Source: Pseudomonadota bacterium
Lineage (GTDB): Bacteria > Pseudomonadota > Alphaproteobacteria > Sphingomonadales > Sphingomonadaceae
Direction: 5' to 3'
Length of the DNA: 45,619 bases
NCBI GenBank assembly: GCA_023394965.1
Contig: JAEWZX010000010.1
Coordinates: forward strand, 1 to 45,619
In this document: one piece after another, positions 7,459 to 15,357 of the stretch
Layout: every line of letters begins with the position of its first letter
How positions within the stretch are numbered: the first letter of the stretch is position 1
Made by a program: the position numbers and the translations under genes
The notes under the pieces: generated by a model
What the model saw: only the letters and a program-made list of their open reading frames with translations
Told to the model about the DNA's origin: nothing
Databases searched by the model: none

Positions 7459-8241
7459 TCAGCCCCTCGCTACGCTATCCATCGGCTCTTTCGTTACAGG
7501 ATACCCAAAGTCTTCGCCGATATGCAGCCAGGACTTGCCATTCATTTCATCGATAAATGGCGTGATGGTCCGAACGGGGATGGCTTTCGCTTGGTCTTTT
7601 GCCTCTGCAAAACTGGCGAATAGGGCGAGCCGCTCAAGATTACGGCGAGTCGGAAAGATAATTTTGATGTCACCTCTTCCAGCAGCGTCCAAGGCACCCT
7701 GTGCGGTGATCCAGAATAAATGAGTGTTTTCGGAAAGATCGGCTTCGATCTCGACAGCACCGGTGCCGATATCTGCCAAGTAGAAACGTGTGTCATAAAC
7801 CCGCGGCAATCGTTCGTTTTTCGGGTACCAGCGGGCGAAAGGTACGAGCTGACCAAGGTCGAGTTCCCAGCCGAAGTGATCAAGTACCGGCTCCAATTCG
7901 CCGGTCCGTTCTAGAAATTGCCTTGCGGCAAGAGCTTTCTCAGCGTCGATCTCACCCGAAAGGCCAATTGCGAGGCCCGTTTCCTCAAGCGTTTCACGTA
8001 CTACGGCGATCTGGTGTGCCGCCTCATCAGGTTCTAGCGATCCACCGATTTTTGCCCCCAGATCGAAATCGGCAGGATCGACTCTGCCCCCTGGGAAAAC
8101 AGCCATACCACCTGCGAAGACCATTTCGCGTGAACGGATCGTCATCAGGATTTGTGGCGGCCCGCCTTCTGGAGCGTTACGAAAAATTACTACGGTGGCA
8201 GCGGGGATGCCGATGGATGCGTGGGTGTCTGGTTCGTTCAT
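7459..8241 (-). CDS. Nudix hydrolase
   Basis: The protein belongs to the Nudix superfamily, which cleaves nucleoside diphosphates linked to another moiety. It contains FPGGRVDPAD followed by a spacer and then VVRETLEETGLAIG, the REUXEEXGU half of the Nudix box. The gap between the two halves is longer than the usual box, as seen in NUDT7/NUDT19-like coenzyme A diphosphatase relatives. I chose ATG 8241 (260 aa; MNEPDTHASIGIP) because the domain begins right after it. An ATG at 8322 would add 27 residues that look non-homologous. Neither start has a clear ribosome binding site. It is a single gene with no functional link to its neighbours that I can see. Confidence 0.8.
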   Translation of the reverse strand: MNEPDTHASIGIPAATVVIFRNAPEGGPPQILMTIRSREMVFAGGMAVFPGGRVDPADFDLGAKIGGSLEPDEAAHQIAVVRETLEETGLAIGLSGEIDAEKALAARQFLERTGELEPVLDHFGWELDLGQLVPFARWYPKNERLPRVYDTRFYLADIGTGAVEIEADLSENTHLFWITAQGALDAAGRGDIKIIFPTRRNLERLALFASFAEAKDQAKAIPVRTITPFIDEMNGKSWLHIGEDFGYPVTKEPMDSVARG

Positions 8242-8322
8242 GAATATGTTGTGACGGGGAGCGGAGCGAATGCCAAGCGCCAAACTCGCACCACACATGT
8301 CGGAAAGTTTTACATCGCCCAT

Positions 8323-8569
8323 CTGAATTAAGATTCATTAACCACAGAGCGATCCAGAATAACCCGGTTCGATCATTCTGGCATATGTTATGCATCGTTC
8401 TGGGTTATCTCAACGATTTCTTCGAAGCGTACTAAATTCAAGGTCTCCAAACCATGCGCTTCCAAAAAAGGCCCGCCCGGTTGATCCACCGGACGGGCCT
8501 TCCCGTCTTTAACACCGCTCCGTTAAGTGAGCGGTTCTTCTAGCTGGGCCAGAGGTTCCCAGAACGAAG
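8323..8569. promoter_or_regulatory. Spacer with inverted repeats before the Nudix gene
   Basis: This 247-nt gap holds the start region of the minus-strand Nudix gene and the end of the glrx operon. CCAGAAT (8354-8360) pairs with ATTCTGG (8374-8380), and ATAACCC (8359-8365) with GGGTTAT (8402-8408), giving overlapping dyads that could be operator or alternative hairpin arms. The right part contains the terminator listed separately. No gene is seen. Confidence 0.35.
8463..8500 (-). terminator. Intrinsic terminator of the leuC-grxD operon
   Basis: On the minus strand an 11-bp GC-rich stem with one mismatch (CCGGACGGGCC against GGCCCGCCCGG, 8-nt loop) is followed by six T residues (8463-8468 in complement). 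It lies 70 nt after the glutaredoxin stop codon. Confidence 0.88.
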
Positions 8570-8899
8570 CTAGGATGCTTTGGCTACCTGCTTTTCGTCC
8601 ATCATCTGTTGAAGCTCGCCCGCCTCGAACATTTCCATCATGATATCGCTTCCGCCGACGAATTCGCCCTTCACATAGAGTTGAGGGATGGTTGGCCAGT
8701 CGGAATACGCCTTGATGCCCTGACGAATTTCCATGTCCTGCAACACATCGACACTGTCATATGCTACGCCGCAATGATCCAGAATAGCGATCGCGCGGCT
8801 GGAAAATCCGCATTGCGGAAACAGGGGGGTGCCCTTCATGAAGAGCACGACGTCGTTGGCGCCGACAATATCGGCAATGCGCTGGTTGGTATCGGACAT
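8570..8899 (-). CDS. grxD: Monothiol CGFS glutaredoxin (Grx4 family)
   Basis: This 109-residue protein is of typical GrxD length. It carries FMKGTPLFPQCGFSSRA with the single active-site cysteine Cys30 in the CGFS motif. The later WPTIPQLYVKGEFVGGSDI gives the TVP-like cis-proline and the glutathione-binding GG-D segment. CGFS glutaredoxins bind a [2Fe-2S] cluster with glutathione and form heterocomplexes with BolA proteins, moving clusters to target proteins. The bolA gene lies directly upstream on the same strand with a 34-nt gap, matching that partnership. A terminator follows the gene. Confidence 0.95.
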   Translation of the reverse strand: MSDTNQRIADIVGANDVVLFMKGTPLFPQCGFSSRAIAILDHCGVAYDSVDVLQDMEIRQGIKAYSDWPTIPQLYVKGEFVGGSDIMMEMFEAGELQQMMDEKQVAKAS

Positions 8900-8933
8900 T
8901 GGTCCGTCCTTTATTAAAATTCGGTATGCTGGA

Positions 8934-9167
8934 TCAGGTGGTGGCTTGCGTGGTCAGTTGCAAGGCGTGGAGTTCGCCGCCCATTCGCTCACCTAGCGCA
9001 TCATACACCAGCTTGTGCTGCTTGACACGTGTTAGCCCGCTAAATTGCGGGGCTGTGACTTTTGCGGCCCAATGGTCGTTATCGCCTGCAAGATCACGCA
9101 TTTCAACAACTGCACCGGGCAGGGCCTCTTCGATCAAAGCAACGATGTCTTCTGCTGCCATGGGCAT
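8934..9167 (-). CDS. bolA: BolA-family protein
   Basis: This 77-residue protein has the BolA fold signature: AEDIVALIEEALPGAVVEMRD at the N-terminus and the conserved segment LTRVKQHKLVYDALGERM, followed by the terminal ALQLTTQ. BolA proteins bridge an iron-sulfur cluster with CGFS glutaredoxins, and grxD is next. Two Met codons are possible, at 9167 and 9161. The first leaves 5 nt after the upstream stop and is preferred. A longer frame to 9218 would overlap the upstream gene and looks spurious. Whether it belongs to the BolA, IbaG or BolA3 subgroup cannot be decided here. Confidence 0.88.
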   Translation of the reverse strand: MPMAAEDIVALIEEALPGAVVEMRDLAGDNDHWAAKVTAPQFSGLTRVKQHKLVYDALGERMGGELHALQLTTQATT

Positions 9168-9172
9168 GAGGC

Positions 9173-9499
9173 TTAGCCTTGGTCGCTCATGAACTGACGC
9201 CGGGCTTCGACGGAGCACTCTTCCAGCTTGGTGCGAATGTCAGCTTCGCTCACATCGCAATCGGCGGCAGTCAGATCACCGAGAAGCTTGCGGATCACAT
9301 CTTCATCGCCTGCTTCTTCAAAATCGGCCTGCACCACCGCTTTCTTATAAGCATCGGTTTCCTCACTGGTGAGGCCCATAAGCCCGGCAGCCCATTCGCC
9401 AACCAAACGGTTGCGGCGGGCAGCGATCTTGAAGGCATTTTCCTCGTCGAATGCGAACTTGGCTTCTTCGCCGCGCTCGCGATCCTTGAAATCGGTCAT
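9173..9499 (-). CDS. DUF1476 protein, F1-ATPase inhibitor zeta-type
   Basis: This 108-residue helical, acidic protein starts MTDFKDRERGEEAKFAFDEE. The opening FKDRERGEEAKFA is the signature of PF07345 (DUF1476), whose Paracoccus member is the zeta subunit that blocks reverse ATP hydrolysis by F1FO-ATPase. The rest (FKIAARRNRLVGEWAAGLMG, then an acidic four-helix region) fits the family and length. The N-terminal inhibitory segment is present. It is placed between a quinone oxidoreductase-like gene and bolA, 5 nt from the latter. Its function in this organism is inferred from the family, since zeta proteins are not inhibitory in every alphaproteobacterium. Confidence 0.88.
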   Translation of the reverse strand: MTDFKDRERGEEAKFAFDEENAFKIAARRNRLVGEWAAGLMGLTSEETDAYKKAVVQADFEEAGDEDVIRKLLGDLTAADCDVSEADIRTKLEECSVEARRQFMSDQG

Positions 9500-9566
9500 G
9501 TCAGTCCTCTCGGGATGGAATCTCGCGAGCCGGAATAGGCGTGGCCCCATCGACCCGCAAGGGCGG

Positions 9567-10565
9567 TTATTCCATTACCACGACCAACTTGCCAATGGCG
9601 CCACGGTTCTCGAGCTTGGCAATCGCTTCGTGTGCCCGCTCAAGGGGGTACTTTTCGCTCACCAAGGGTTCGATCTTGCCAGCTTTCCAAAGGTCAAAAA
9701 GCTCTTCGATGTTCTGCTGATTGCGTTTCGGCTCGCGCGCAACAAAAGCACCCCAGAACACTCCGCGAATGTCGCAGCTTTTTAAAAGGGTGAGATTCAG
9801 CGGCATCTTGGCGATACCGGCAGGGAATCCGATGACCAGAAAACGACCTTCCCAAGCGATCGCGCGCAAGGCAGGTTCCGAGTAGTCTCCACCGACGATG
9901 TCGTAGACGATATCAGCTCCGTCCGGACCAACGGCAGCCTTGAAGTCGTTTGCAAGTTGCTTCGAAGTGTCCTTGTCGAAAGGGGCGCGGGGGTAAATTA
10001 CCACTTCGTCCGCACCGTGTTGCTTCGCAACCTTGCCTTTTTCCTCAGTCGAGACGGCAGCTACCACCCTGCAACCATAAGCTTTTGCCAACTCGACGGC
10101 AGATAGGCCAACACCGCCGGCAGCGCCAAGCACCAATACAGTTTCACCGTTTTTAATGTCCCCACGATCTTTGAGGCCGTGGATCGTGGTGCCGTAGGTC
10201 ATCAATAGCGCACTGGCTTTCACAAGATCGATGTCGTCGGGCACTCTGAACAGTTTGGCGGCGGGCGCGGCGACCTTTTCTTGTAGACCACCATTACCGA
10301 CCCCGCACATGATCCTGTCGCCAACTGCAAAATCAGTCACGCCTTCCCCGAGAGCTTCAATCGTTCCGGATATCTCACCTCCTGGCGCGAACGGGCGTTC
10401 GGGCTTAAACTGGTACATGTCGCGGATGATTAGCGCATCGGGATAATTGATCGCGCAAGCGGCCACCTTTACCAGAACCTCTCCCTTTCCAGGCGTCGGC
10501 ACGTCGACTTCTTCGACAACAAGGGTTTCCGGGCCGCCGGTTTCTTTTGAAAGGACTGCTTTCAC
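9567..10565 (-). CDS. Zinc-independent quinone oxidoreductase-like MDR protein
   Basis: This 332-residue protein belongs to the medium-chain dehydrogenase/reductase superfamily. It has the GroES-like N-terminal domain (ACAINYPDALIIRDMYQF, FAPGGEISGTIEALGEGV, VGDRIMCG). The Rossmann domain carries VLVLGAAGGVGLSAVELAKAYG for NADPH. The structural and catalytic zinc cysteines of alcohol dehydrogenases are absent, as in NADPH:quinone oxidoreductases (COG0604). Its ATG overlaps the leuD stop by 4 nt (10562-10565), so it is co-translated with leuD. The electron acceptor is not predictable from sequence. Confidence 0.87.
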   Translation of the reverse strand: MKAVLSKETGGPETLVVEEVDVPTPGKGEVLVKVAACAINYPDALIIRDMYQFKPERPFAPGGEISGTIEALGEGVTDFAVGDRIMCGVGNGGLQEKVAAPAAKLFRVPDDIDLVKASALLMTYGTTIHGLKDRGDIKNGETVLVLGAAGGVGLSAVELAKAYGCRVVAAVSTEEKGKVAKQHGADEVVIYPRAPFDKDTSKQLANDFKAAVGPDGADIVYDIVGGDYSEPALRAIAWEGRFLVIGFPAGIAKMPLNLTLLKSCDIRGVFWGAFVAREPKRNQQNIEELFDLWKAGKIEPLVSEKYPLERAHEAIAKLENRGAIGKLVVVME

Positions 10566-11167
10566 GCTGCTTCTCTCCTGATTGGTTTATCGAGCCAGGG
10601 TGTGGCACCCTGACGTATTCTTTCGTGCTTCGTGATCTCGCCTTCGCTGCCGAGCGTCAGCCCGATCTCATCTAACCCTTCAAGCAGGCACCGTTTTCGG
10701 AACGGGTCGATTGTGAACTCGAACCGATCCTGAAACGGGGTAGTGACCACCTGATTTTCCAAGTCGATTGTGATCGGCTCACTCTTGGCAACTTCCAGTA
10801 GTCGATCGACCTGTTGCTGCGGCAGTTCCACGGCGAGTATACCGTTCTTGAATGCATTTCCCGCGAAGATGTCGGAGAAGCTTGGCGCAATCACTGCGGT
10901 GATACCCATATCCAGCATTGCCCAGGCCGCATGTTCGCGGCTTGAGCCGCAGCCGAAATTGTCACCTGCGATGAGAATGGGGGCGTCTGAGAAATCTTCC
11001 ACGTCGAAAGGATTGCCGGGAGTTTCGCGGATGGTTTCGAACGCTCCCTTGCCAAGTCCTTCACGGCTGACTGTTTTGAGCCAGTGCGCGGGAATGATAA
11101 CATCGGTGTCGATATTCTTGAGGCCAAGCGGAATCGCACGACCTTCGATAGTGGAAACAGCCTTCAT
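10562..11167 (-). CDS. leuD: 3-isopropylmalate dehydratase small subunit
   Basis: This 201-residue subunit pairs with LeuC to isomerise 2-isopropylmalate to 3-isopropylmalate in leucine synthesis. It starts MKAVSTIEGRAIPLGLKNIDTD; the segment NIDTDVIIPAHWLK and the motif GDNFGCGSSREHA define the aconitase swivel domain. Length is typical. Its start shares one base with the stop of the upstream metallo-beta-lactamase-fold gene (TAATG), and its own stop overlaps the oxidoreductase start. The leuC gene lies 1 kb upstream on the same strand, separated by two unrelated genes. Confidence 0.95.
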   Translation of the reverse strand: MKAVSTIEGRAIPLGLKNIDTDVIIPAHWLKTVSREGLGKGAFETIRETPGNPFDVEDFSDAPILIAGDNFGCGSSREHAAWAMLDMGITAVIAPSFSDIFAGNAFKNGILAVELPQQQVDRLLEVAKSEPITIDLENQVVTTPFQDRFEFTIDPFRKRCLLEGLDEIGLTLGSEGEITKHERIRQGATPWLDKPIRREAA

Positions 11168-12003
11168 TATTTCGCGCTTTCGGGGAATGCTGGCAGACGA
11201 GTGAGGTGGCGTGGGTCGTGCTGAATCACGATCGTAGCACTAAGGTTATCCGCCATTCGGTCGAAGCGATCCATCGATGCGAGCGTATCGGCTCTATCGG
11301 TGTTGAACTGAGGGACGCCGCGATTCTCGATCTGCGCTTCAAAATGATAGAGATCCCCAGTCAGCATTATGGTGCCGGTTTTTGGCAGCCGAACCAAAAG
11401 CGCGTGATGACCAGGCGTGTGCCCCGGTGCCGCTATCATCTGAACCGAACCATCCCCAAAGACATCTTTGTCACCTGAGATCGCGTCGGTCTTGCTGCTG
11501 CCGGAAAGCCAGCTGGCGAAGGGTGTGGAATCTATGCCGCTGTCGCGTCCTGAGGATTTGAGAGCATCGAGATCGTCCTTGCCGATCAGCAAGGTCGAAT
11601 TCGTAAAGCTGGCAAGCTGACCGATATGGTCGAAGTGGTAATGACTGATGCCGACATAATCGATGTCTGCGGGTGTCAGCCCGAGATCGTCGAGTTGGTC
11701 AGCTACAGAACGCTCGAGCGAAATCGTGTAGACGCCGGACGTCTGCTTACTGCCAGCCAACTGGCCAGGTAGGCCCGTGTCCCATAACAAATATTTGTCG
11801 GCGTTCCGTATAAGGTAGCAGCTGTCGGTCAGCTCGCGTGGCTGCCCATCATACAGGTGCGTATCTGAGAAGGATTCGCTATCGCTTATCAGAAGCGAAC
11901 CGCATGCGAGCCGCCACATCTCGATATCCGGCGTATCCTGCGCGGCCGCAGGGGCCGCGAGTATTGCGAACAGAACGGCGAGCATTGCGGTTATCGGCGA
12001 CAT
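11167..12003 (-). CDS. Secreted metallo-beta-lactamase-fold hydrolase, lactonase-like
   Basis: This 278-residue protein has a cleavable signal peptide (hydrophobic stretch ending LAAPAAAQD). The MBL-fold signature is complete: SHYHFDHIG (His121, His123, Asp125, His126), APGHTPGHH, TGDLYHFE and a late QHDPRH. The pattern and length match the N-acyl homoserine lactonase/AttM-like branch of the MBL superfamily, but with a secretion signal. I chose ATG 12003 because it opens the signal peptide; an open frame continues upstream to 12198 across a different small gene and is probably not used. It is wedged between leuC and leuD in an apparent operon. A quorum-quenching role is possible but unproven; other lactones or esters are equally plausible. 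Confidence 0.8.
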   Translation of the reverse strand: MSPITAMLAVLFAILAAPAAAQDTPDIEMWRLACGSLLISDSESFSDTHLYDGQPRELTDSCYLIRNADKYLLWDTGLPGQLAGSKQTSGVYTISLERSVADQLDDLGLTPADIDYVGISHYHFDHIGQLASFTNSTLLIGKDDLDALKSSGRDSGIDSTPFASWLSGSSKTDAISGDKDVFGDGSVQMIAAPGHTPGHHALLVRLPKTGTIMLTGDLYHFEAQIENRGVPQFNTDRADTLASMDRFDRMADNLSATIVIQHDPRHLTRLPAFPESAK

Positions 12004-12029
12004 GAAGCCTCTCTCTGCTACAGCCGCAA

Positions 12030-12188
12030 TCAATCGGTTTCGGGCTTCTCTCCGGAAGGTATCGGTCCGGTGTTCTGCGGCCCCTTCTTCCGCTCCTTGC
12101 GTTTGTTGGCGTAGAGCATCGCTGCGGCAATCGCAGCGGAACCGATCGCGCCGGCTATGGCGGCTTTTCCAGAGAGCTTCTTGGTCAT
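12030..12188 (-). CDS. 52-aa small single-pass membrane protein between leuC and leuD
   Basis: ATG 12188 is preceded by GAGGA and gives 52 residues. It opens MTKKLSGKAAIAGAIGSAAI, giving one Ala/Gly-rich transmembrane helix (about residues 8-25). A strongly basic stretch NKRKERKK and a proline-rich acidic tail follow. The topology looks like N-out or a signal-anchor with the basic part in the cytoplasm. It begins 13 nt after leuC and ends 26 nt before the metallo-beta-lactamase-fold gene, on the same strand. I do not recognise a family. The clear ribosome binding site, clean stop and tight fit between genes support it as real. Confidence 0.65.
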   Translation of the reverse strand: MTKKLSGKAAIAGAIGSAAIAAAMLYANKRKERKKGPQNTGPIPSGEKPETD

Positions 12189-12201
12189 GCTTCCTCAATG
12201 G

Positions 12202-13653
12202 TCAGGTGCCGTCTGATTGGCAAGGGGCGAGCTTTCTTACGTCGGCGAGCCGCCCGGTAACGGCGGCAGCAGCGGCCATGGCCGGGCTGACCAGATGAGT
12301 GCGCGATCCGGGCCCTTGGCGGCCTACGAAATTGCGATTGCTTGTCGAGGCGCAACGTTCACCGGGAGGCACTTTGTCCGGGTTCATTGCAAGGCAGGCG
12401 GAACAACCGGGCTCACGCCATTCGAAACCTGCATCGGTAAATATACGGTCGAGGCCTTCCGCTTCCGCTTGACGCTTGACCAGACCAGACCCCGGCACAA
12501 CGATGGCCCAGCGCACATTGGTTGCCTTGGTGCGGCCTTTAAGCACTTCGGCGGCGGCGCGCAGATCTTCGATTCTGCTATTCGTGCAACTGCCGATAAA
12601 GACATTCTCGACCGCTATATCCTCGATAAGGGTCCCGGGCTCGAGATCCATGTAAGCAAGACTTTTGCGTGCAGCCTCCTGCTTGGCAGGATCTGCAAAA
12701 CTATCGGGCGAGGGGACTTTGCCGCCCACGGGCACAACATCCTCCGGACTGGTTCCCCAACTCACCGTCGGGTCGACATCTGCGGCATTGATAACGACAG
12801 ACTTGTCAAAATGTGCGCCGTCATCGGTGGCAAGCGAACGCCACCATGCGACGGCGCGATCCCAATCTTCGCCGCGCGGTGCGTAGGGGCGGCCACGCAG
12901 ATATTCGAAAACCTTGTCATCCGGCGCTATCAGGCCTGCGCGCGCGCCGCCTTCGATACTCATATTACAAACGGTAAGGCGCCCTTCGACGCTCATTTCT
13001 TCGAAGACAAGGCCGCGATATTCGATCACATGACCGGTGCCGCCCGCGGTGCCGATCACGCCAATAATATGAAGGATCAGATCCTTCGGAGTGACGCCCG
13101 CACCCAGCATGCCTTCAACCCGGACTTCCATCGATTTCGACTGGCGCAACTGGAGTGTTTGCGTGGCCAGCACATGCTCTACCTCACTGGTCCCAATCCC
13201 GAAGGCGAGTGCACCGATTCCACCATGAGCGGCAGTGTGACTGTCGCCGCAGACGATGGTGGCGCCAGGCAATGAAAATCCCTGCTCCGGCCCAACGACA
13301 TGCACGATACCCTGCTCGGGAGCGACAGCATCGATATAGTCGATACCGAAAGCAGGAGCATTACGTTCGAGCGCCGCCAGCTGCGCCGCGCTTTGCGAAT
13401 CTTCGATCGGCACCCGAGATCCGTCCGCAGCGACTCGCTTGGTTGTTGGAAGGTTGTGGTCTGGAACTGCAAGCGTGAGATCCGGGCGCCGCACCGGTCG
13501 GCCGGCCAATCGCAAGGCCTCGAAGGCTTGCGGGCTGGTCACTTCGTGAACGAGGTGACGGTCAATATAGATGAGACAGGTGCCATCATCGAGCCTTTCG
13601 ACAACATGCTGGTCCCAGATCTTTTCGTAGAGTGTGCGCGGTTTGGTAGCCAT
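12202..13653 (-). CDS. leuC: 3-isopropylmalate dehydratase large subunit
   Basis: This 483-residue aconitase-family subunit begins MATKPRTLYEKIWDQHVV, the standard LeuC start; ATG 13653 was chosen for this reason. It carries YIDRHLVHEVTSPQAFE, GDSHTAAHGGIGALAFGIG, and the [4Fe-4S] ligand sites FIGSCTNSR and PGCSACLAMNPD. It works with LeuD in leucine biosynthesis. It is the first gene of the minus-strand run that continues to grxD. The divergent thioesterase gene starts 91 bp away, so the promoter is in that gap. Confidence 0.96.
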   Translation of the reverse strand: MATKPRTLYEKIWDQHVVERLDDGTCLIYIDRHLVHEVTSPQAFEALRLAGRPVRRPDLTLAVPDHNLPTTKRVAADGSRVPIEDSQSAAQLAALERNAPAFGIDYIDAVAPEQGIVHVVGPEQGFSLPGATIVCGDSHTAAHGGIGALAFGIGTSEVEHVLATQTLQLRQSKSMEVRVEGMLGAGVTPKDLILHIIGVIGTAGGTGHVIEYRGLVFEEMSVEGRLTVCNMSIEGGARAGLIAPDDKVFEYLRGRPYAPRGEDWDRAVAWWRSLATDDGAHFDKSVVINAADVDPTVSWGTSPEDVVPVGGKVPSPDSFADPAKQEAARKSLAYMDLEPGTLIEDIAVENVFIGSCTNSRIEDLRAAAEVLKGRTKATNVRWAIVVPGSGLVKRQAEAEGLDRIFTDAGFEWREPGCSACLAMNPDKVPPGERCASTSNRNFVGRQGPGSRTHLVSPAMAAAAAVTGRLADVRKLAPCQSDGT

Positions 13654-13744
13654 TGCGGCGAACTCTGAGGCAGCTTGGCCCGATCCGCAAAAAGGCAAAT
13701 CCAGAGTCTTCCAAACTTAACCTTTCTCTGCTCTATTGACACTT

Positions 13745-14170
13745 ATGTCAGCAAAGTCATTTTTCTTTCCGATCAAGGTTCTTCCCGACGATATCGATTT
13801 CATGGGGCATGTGAACAATGCGCGCTATCTGAACTGGGTGCAGGACACAGTACTGGCTCACTGGCGAAAACTGGCCCCCGCAGAAGAAGTGGCGAGCAAG
13901 GCTTGGGTCGCGCTCAAGCACGAAATCACATATCGCAAGCCAGCCTTCCTCGATGATGAGGTGATCGCCGAAACAGTTCTGGAAAAGATCAAGGGCGCAC
14001 GCAGCTTCTACAATACGGTGATCCGCCGCGGAGAGGAGGTTCTGGCCGAAGTGCAGAGCATGTGGTGCTGCATAGATGCGGAAAGCCAGCGCCCTGCACG
14101 CATCGACCGCGATGTTGCCGAACGTTGTTTTGGCATGCCCCGCAAGCAAGAAACAGATGGGGGCGAGTAG
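13745..14170 (+). CDS. 4HBT-family acyl-CoA thioesterase (YbgC/FadM-like)
   Basis: This 141-residue hotdog-fold protein has the motif LPDDIDFMGHVNNARYLNW, in which Asp and the HVNN segment form the active site of the 4-hydroxybenzoyl-CoA thioesterase subgroup. The following KHEITYRKPAFLDDEV and GEEVLAEVQSMWCCID complete the fold. It probably hydrolyses acyl-CoA thioesters in the cytoplasm. The start is ATG 13745; a TTG nine bases earlier is possible. It is divergent from leuC and followed by crtZ after 51 nt, so the two may be co-transcribed. Confidence 0.85.
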   Translation: MSAKSFFFPIKVLPDDIDFMGHVNNARYLNWVQDTVLAHWRKLAPAEEVASKAWVALKHEITYRKPAFLDDEVIAETVLEKIKGARSFYNTVIRRGEEVLAEVQSMWCCIDAESQRPARIDRDVAERCFGMPRKQETDGGE

Positions 14171-14221
14171 AACTTCAAGTGCAGACTATGCCTGCGGTGT
14201 GAGAAGGATTATACCGCAATC

Positions 14222-14740
14222 ATGCAGTTTTTCGCACCCACACTGATCGTTTTGACAACCATCTTGGTGATGGAATGGGTCGCGTGGGCGAGCCACAAAT
14301 ACATCATGCATGGATTCGGGTGGGGTTGGCACCGCGACCATCACGAACCGCATGACAAGGTGCTGGAAAAGAACGATCTCTACGCCATCGTCGGTGCGGC
14401 GATGAGCATTTCTATGTTTGCGCTCGGGAGCCCGATGGTTTTCGGCGCTGACGCTTGGTGGCCCGGAACGTGGATCGGGCTCGGTATTTTATTTTACGGG
14501 CTTATCTATACTCTGGTGCACGACGGACTTGTCCATCAACGTTACTTCCGGTGGGTGCCCAAGAAAGGGTATGCCAAACGTCTGGTTCAGGCCCATAAAT
14601 TGCATCACGCTACCGTTGGCAAAAAAGGCGGGGTTAGTTTCGGCTTCGTTTTCGCTCGTGATCCGGCAAAGCTAAAAGCCGAGCTGCGGCACCAGCGTGA
14701 GGCGGGTATCGCTGTGTTACGCGAAAGCGCCGAGGCCTGA
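14222..14740 (+). CDS. crtZ: Beta-carotene 3-hydroxylase
   Basis: This 172-residue integral membrane di-iron enzyme has the histidine clusters of the CrtZ family: HKYIMH (25-30), HRDHH (37-41), HDGLVHQRYF and HKLHH. It belongs to the fatty acid hydroxylase superfamily and hydroxylates beta-ionone rings of carotene to give zeaxanthin. Membrane segments lie near residues 5-22, 55-75 and 85-105. The length is typical for bacterial CrtZ. No other carotenoid genes are within the window, which fits sphingomonads where crtZ is often separate from the crt cluster. Yellow/orange pigmentation would be expected. Confidence 0.95.
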   Translation: MQFFAPTLIVLTTILVMEWVAWASHKYIMHGFGWGWHRDHHEPHDKVLEKNDLYAIVGAAMSISMFALGSPMVFGADAWWPGTWIGLGILFYGLIYTLVHDGLVHQRYFRWVPKKGYAKRLVQAHKLHHATVGKKGGVSFGFVFARDPAKLKAELRHQREAGIAVLRESAEA

Positions 14741-14774
14741 CGCTCCGGCGCCCAAGTTCCAATTACGGAACTAT

Positions 14775-14933
14775 CTATCGGGCGTAGTTCACATAGATTG
14801 CGTGGATGAGGCCCGGGAAATACCCCAAGAGCGTCAAGACAAGGTTGAGCAGAGCAGTTCCCCCAAGCCCGTGTTTGGCGGCAACTCCGAGCGGCGGAAG
14901 CAAAATTGTCGCGATGAGGATGACAATTGGCAT
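14775..14933 (-). CDS. Pmp3/YqaE-family small membrane protein (UPF0057)
   Basis: The 52-residue product begins MPIVILIATILLPPLGVAA and ends FPGLIHAIYVNYAR. The pattern, two transmembrane helices with PPLGV in the first and a PG-hAhYV segment in the second, is diagnostic of the Pmp3/YqaE proteolipid family (PF01679). These tiny proteins are linked to membrane potential and salt stress in yeast and plants; the bacterial role is unclear. An AAGGA sequence sits about 10 nt before the ATG. It is convergent with crtZ and downstream of ybaN on the same strand. Confidence 0.88.
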   Translation of the reverse strand: MPIVILIATILLPPLGVAAKHGLGGTALLNLVLTLLGYFPGLIHAIYVNYAR

Positions 14934-15006
14934 GAAGAGAGTGTCCTTTTTCTACCCTTCCGTCGTTTGAGTTATCAATCCTTTGGCTGATCGCAGGTTC
15001 CGCGGG

Positions 15007-15357
15007 TTACTCGTTGCGCGTGGCAATCCAGCTGCCGCAGACCACCAGAATGCCGATAGAGATCCAGTACCAAGGGTGGCCCAATGTGTACCAGGTGAAC
15101 ACGGCGCCAGTGGCCATTGCGCCGATAGCCATCGTCTTCGCTCTACGGCTGATTGCACGCCGTTCGCGCCAGTCCTTTACCTGCGGTCCCCAGTGGGGAT
15201 GATCGAGGATCTTTTGTTCGAGTTCCGGGCTTGACCGGGCAAAGAAATAAACTGCCAACAACAGAAACGGGACCGTCGGCATGATCGGCAGGGCAGCGCC
15301 GATTGCGCCAAGGCCGACCATCAGGAAGCCCAGCCCTTTATAGATCGGCCGCCTCAT
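15007..15357 (-). CDS. DUF454/YbaN-family inner membrane protein
   Basis: This 116-residue protein has the DUF454 layout (PF04304): KGLGFLMVGLGAIGAALPIMP, then TVPFLLLAVYFFARSSPELE, a cytoplasmic loop with HPHWGPQVKDWRERRAI, and two C-terminal transmembrane helices. The family is of unknown function. Its ATG directly abuts the stop codon of sufE (TAA at 15358-15360), so the two are translated together. Confidence 0.87.
   Translation of the reverse strand: MRRPIYKGLGFLMVGLGAIGAALPIMPTVPFLLLAVYFFARSSPELEQKILDHPHWGPQVKDWRERRAISRRAKTMAIGAMATGAVFTWYTLGHPWYWISIGILVVCGSWIATRNE

Noticed and set aside
12217..13275. Long plus-strand open frame of 352 codons
   Set aside because: It lies entirely antisense to leuC, whose conserved motifs fix the true coding strand.
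13736..13741. Perfect TTGACA as a -35 element
   Set aside because: It is only 3 nt before the thioesterase ATG, so it cannot serve that gene, and no -10 box follows at 17 nt in a useful position.
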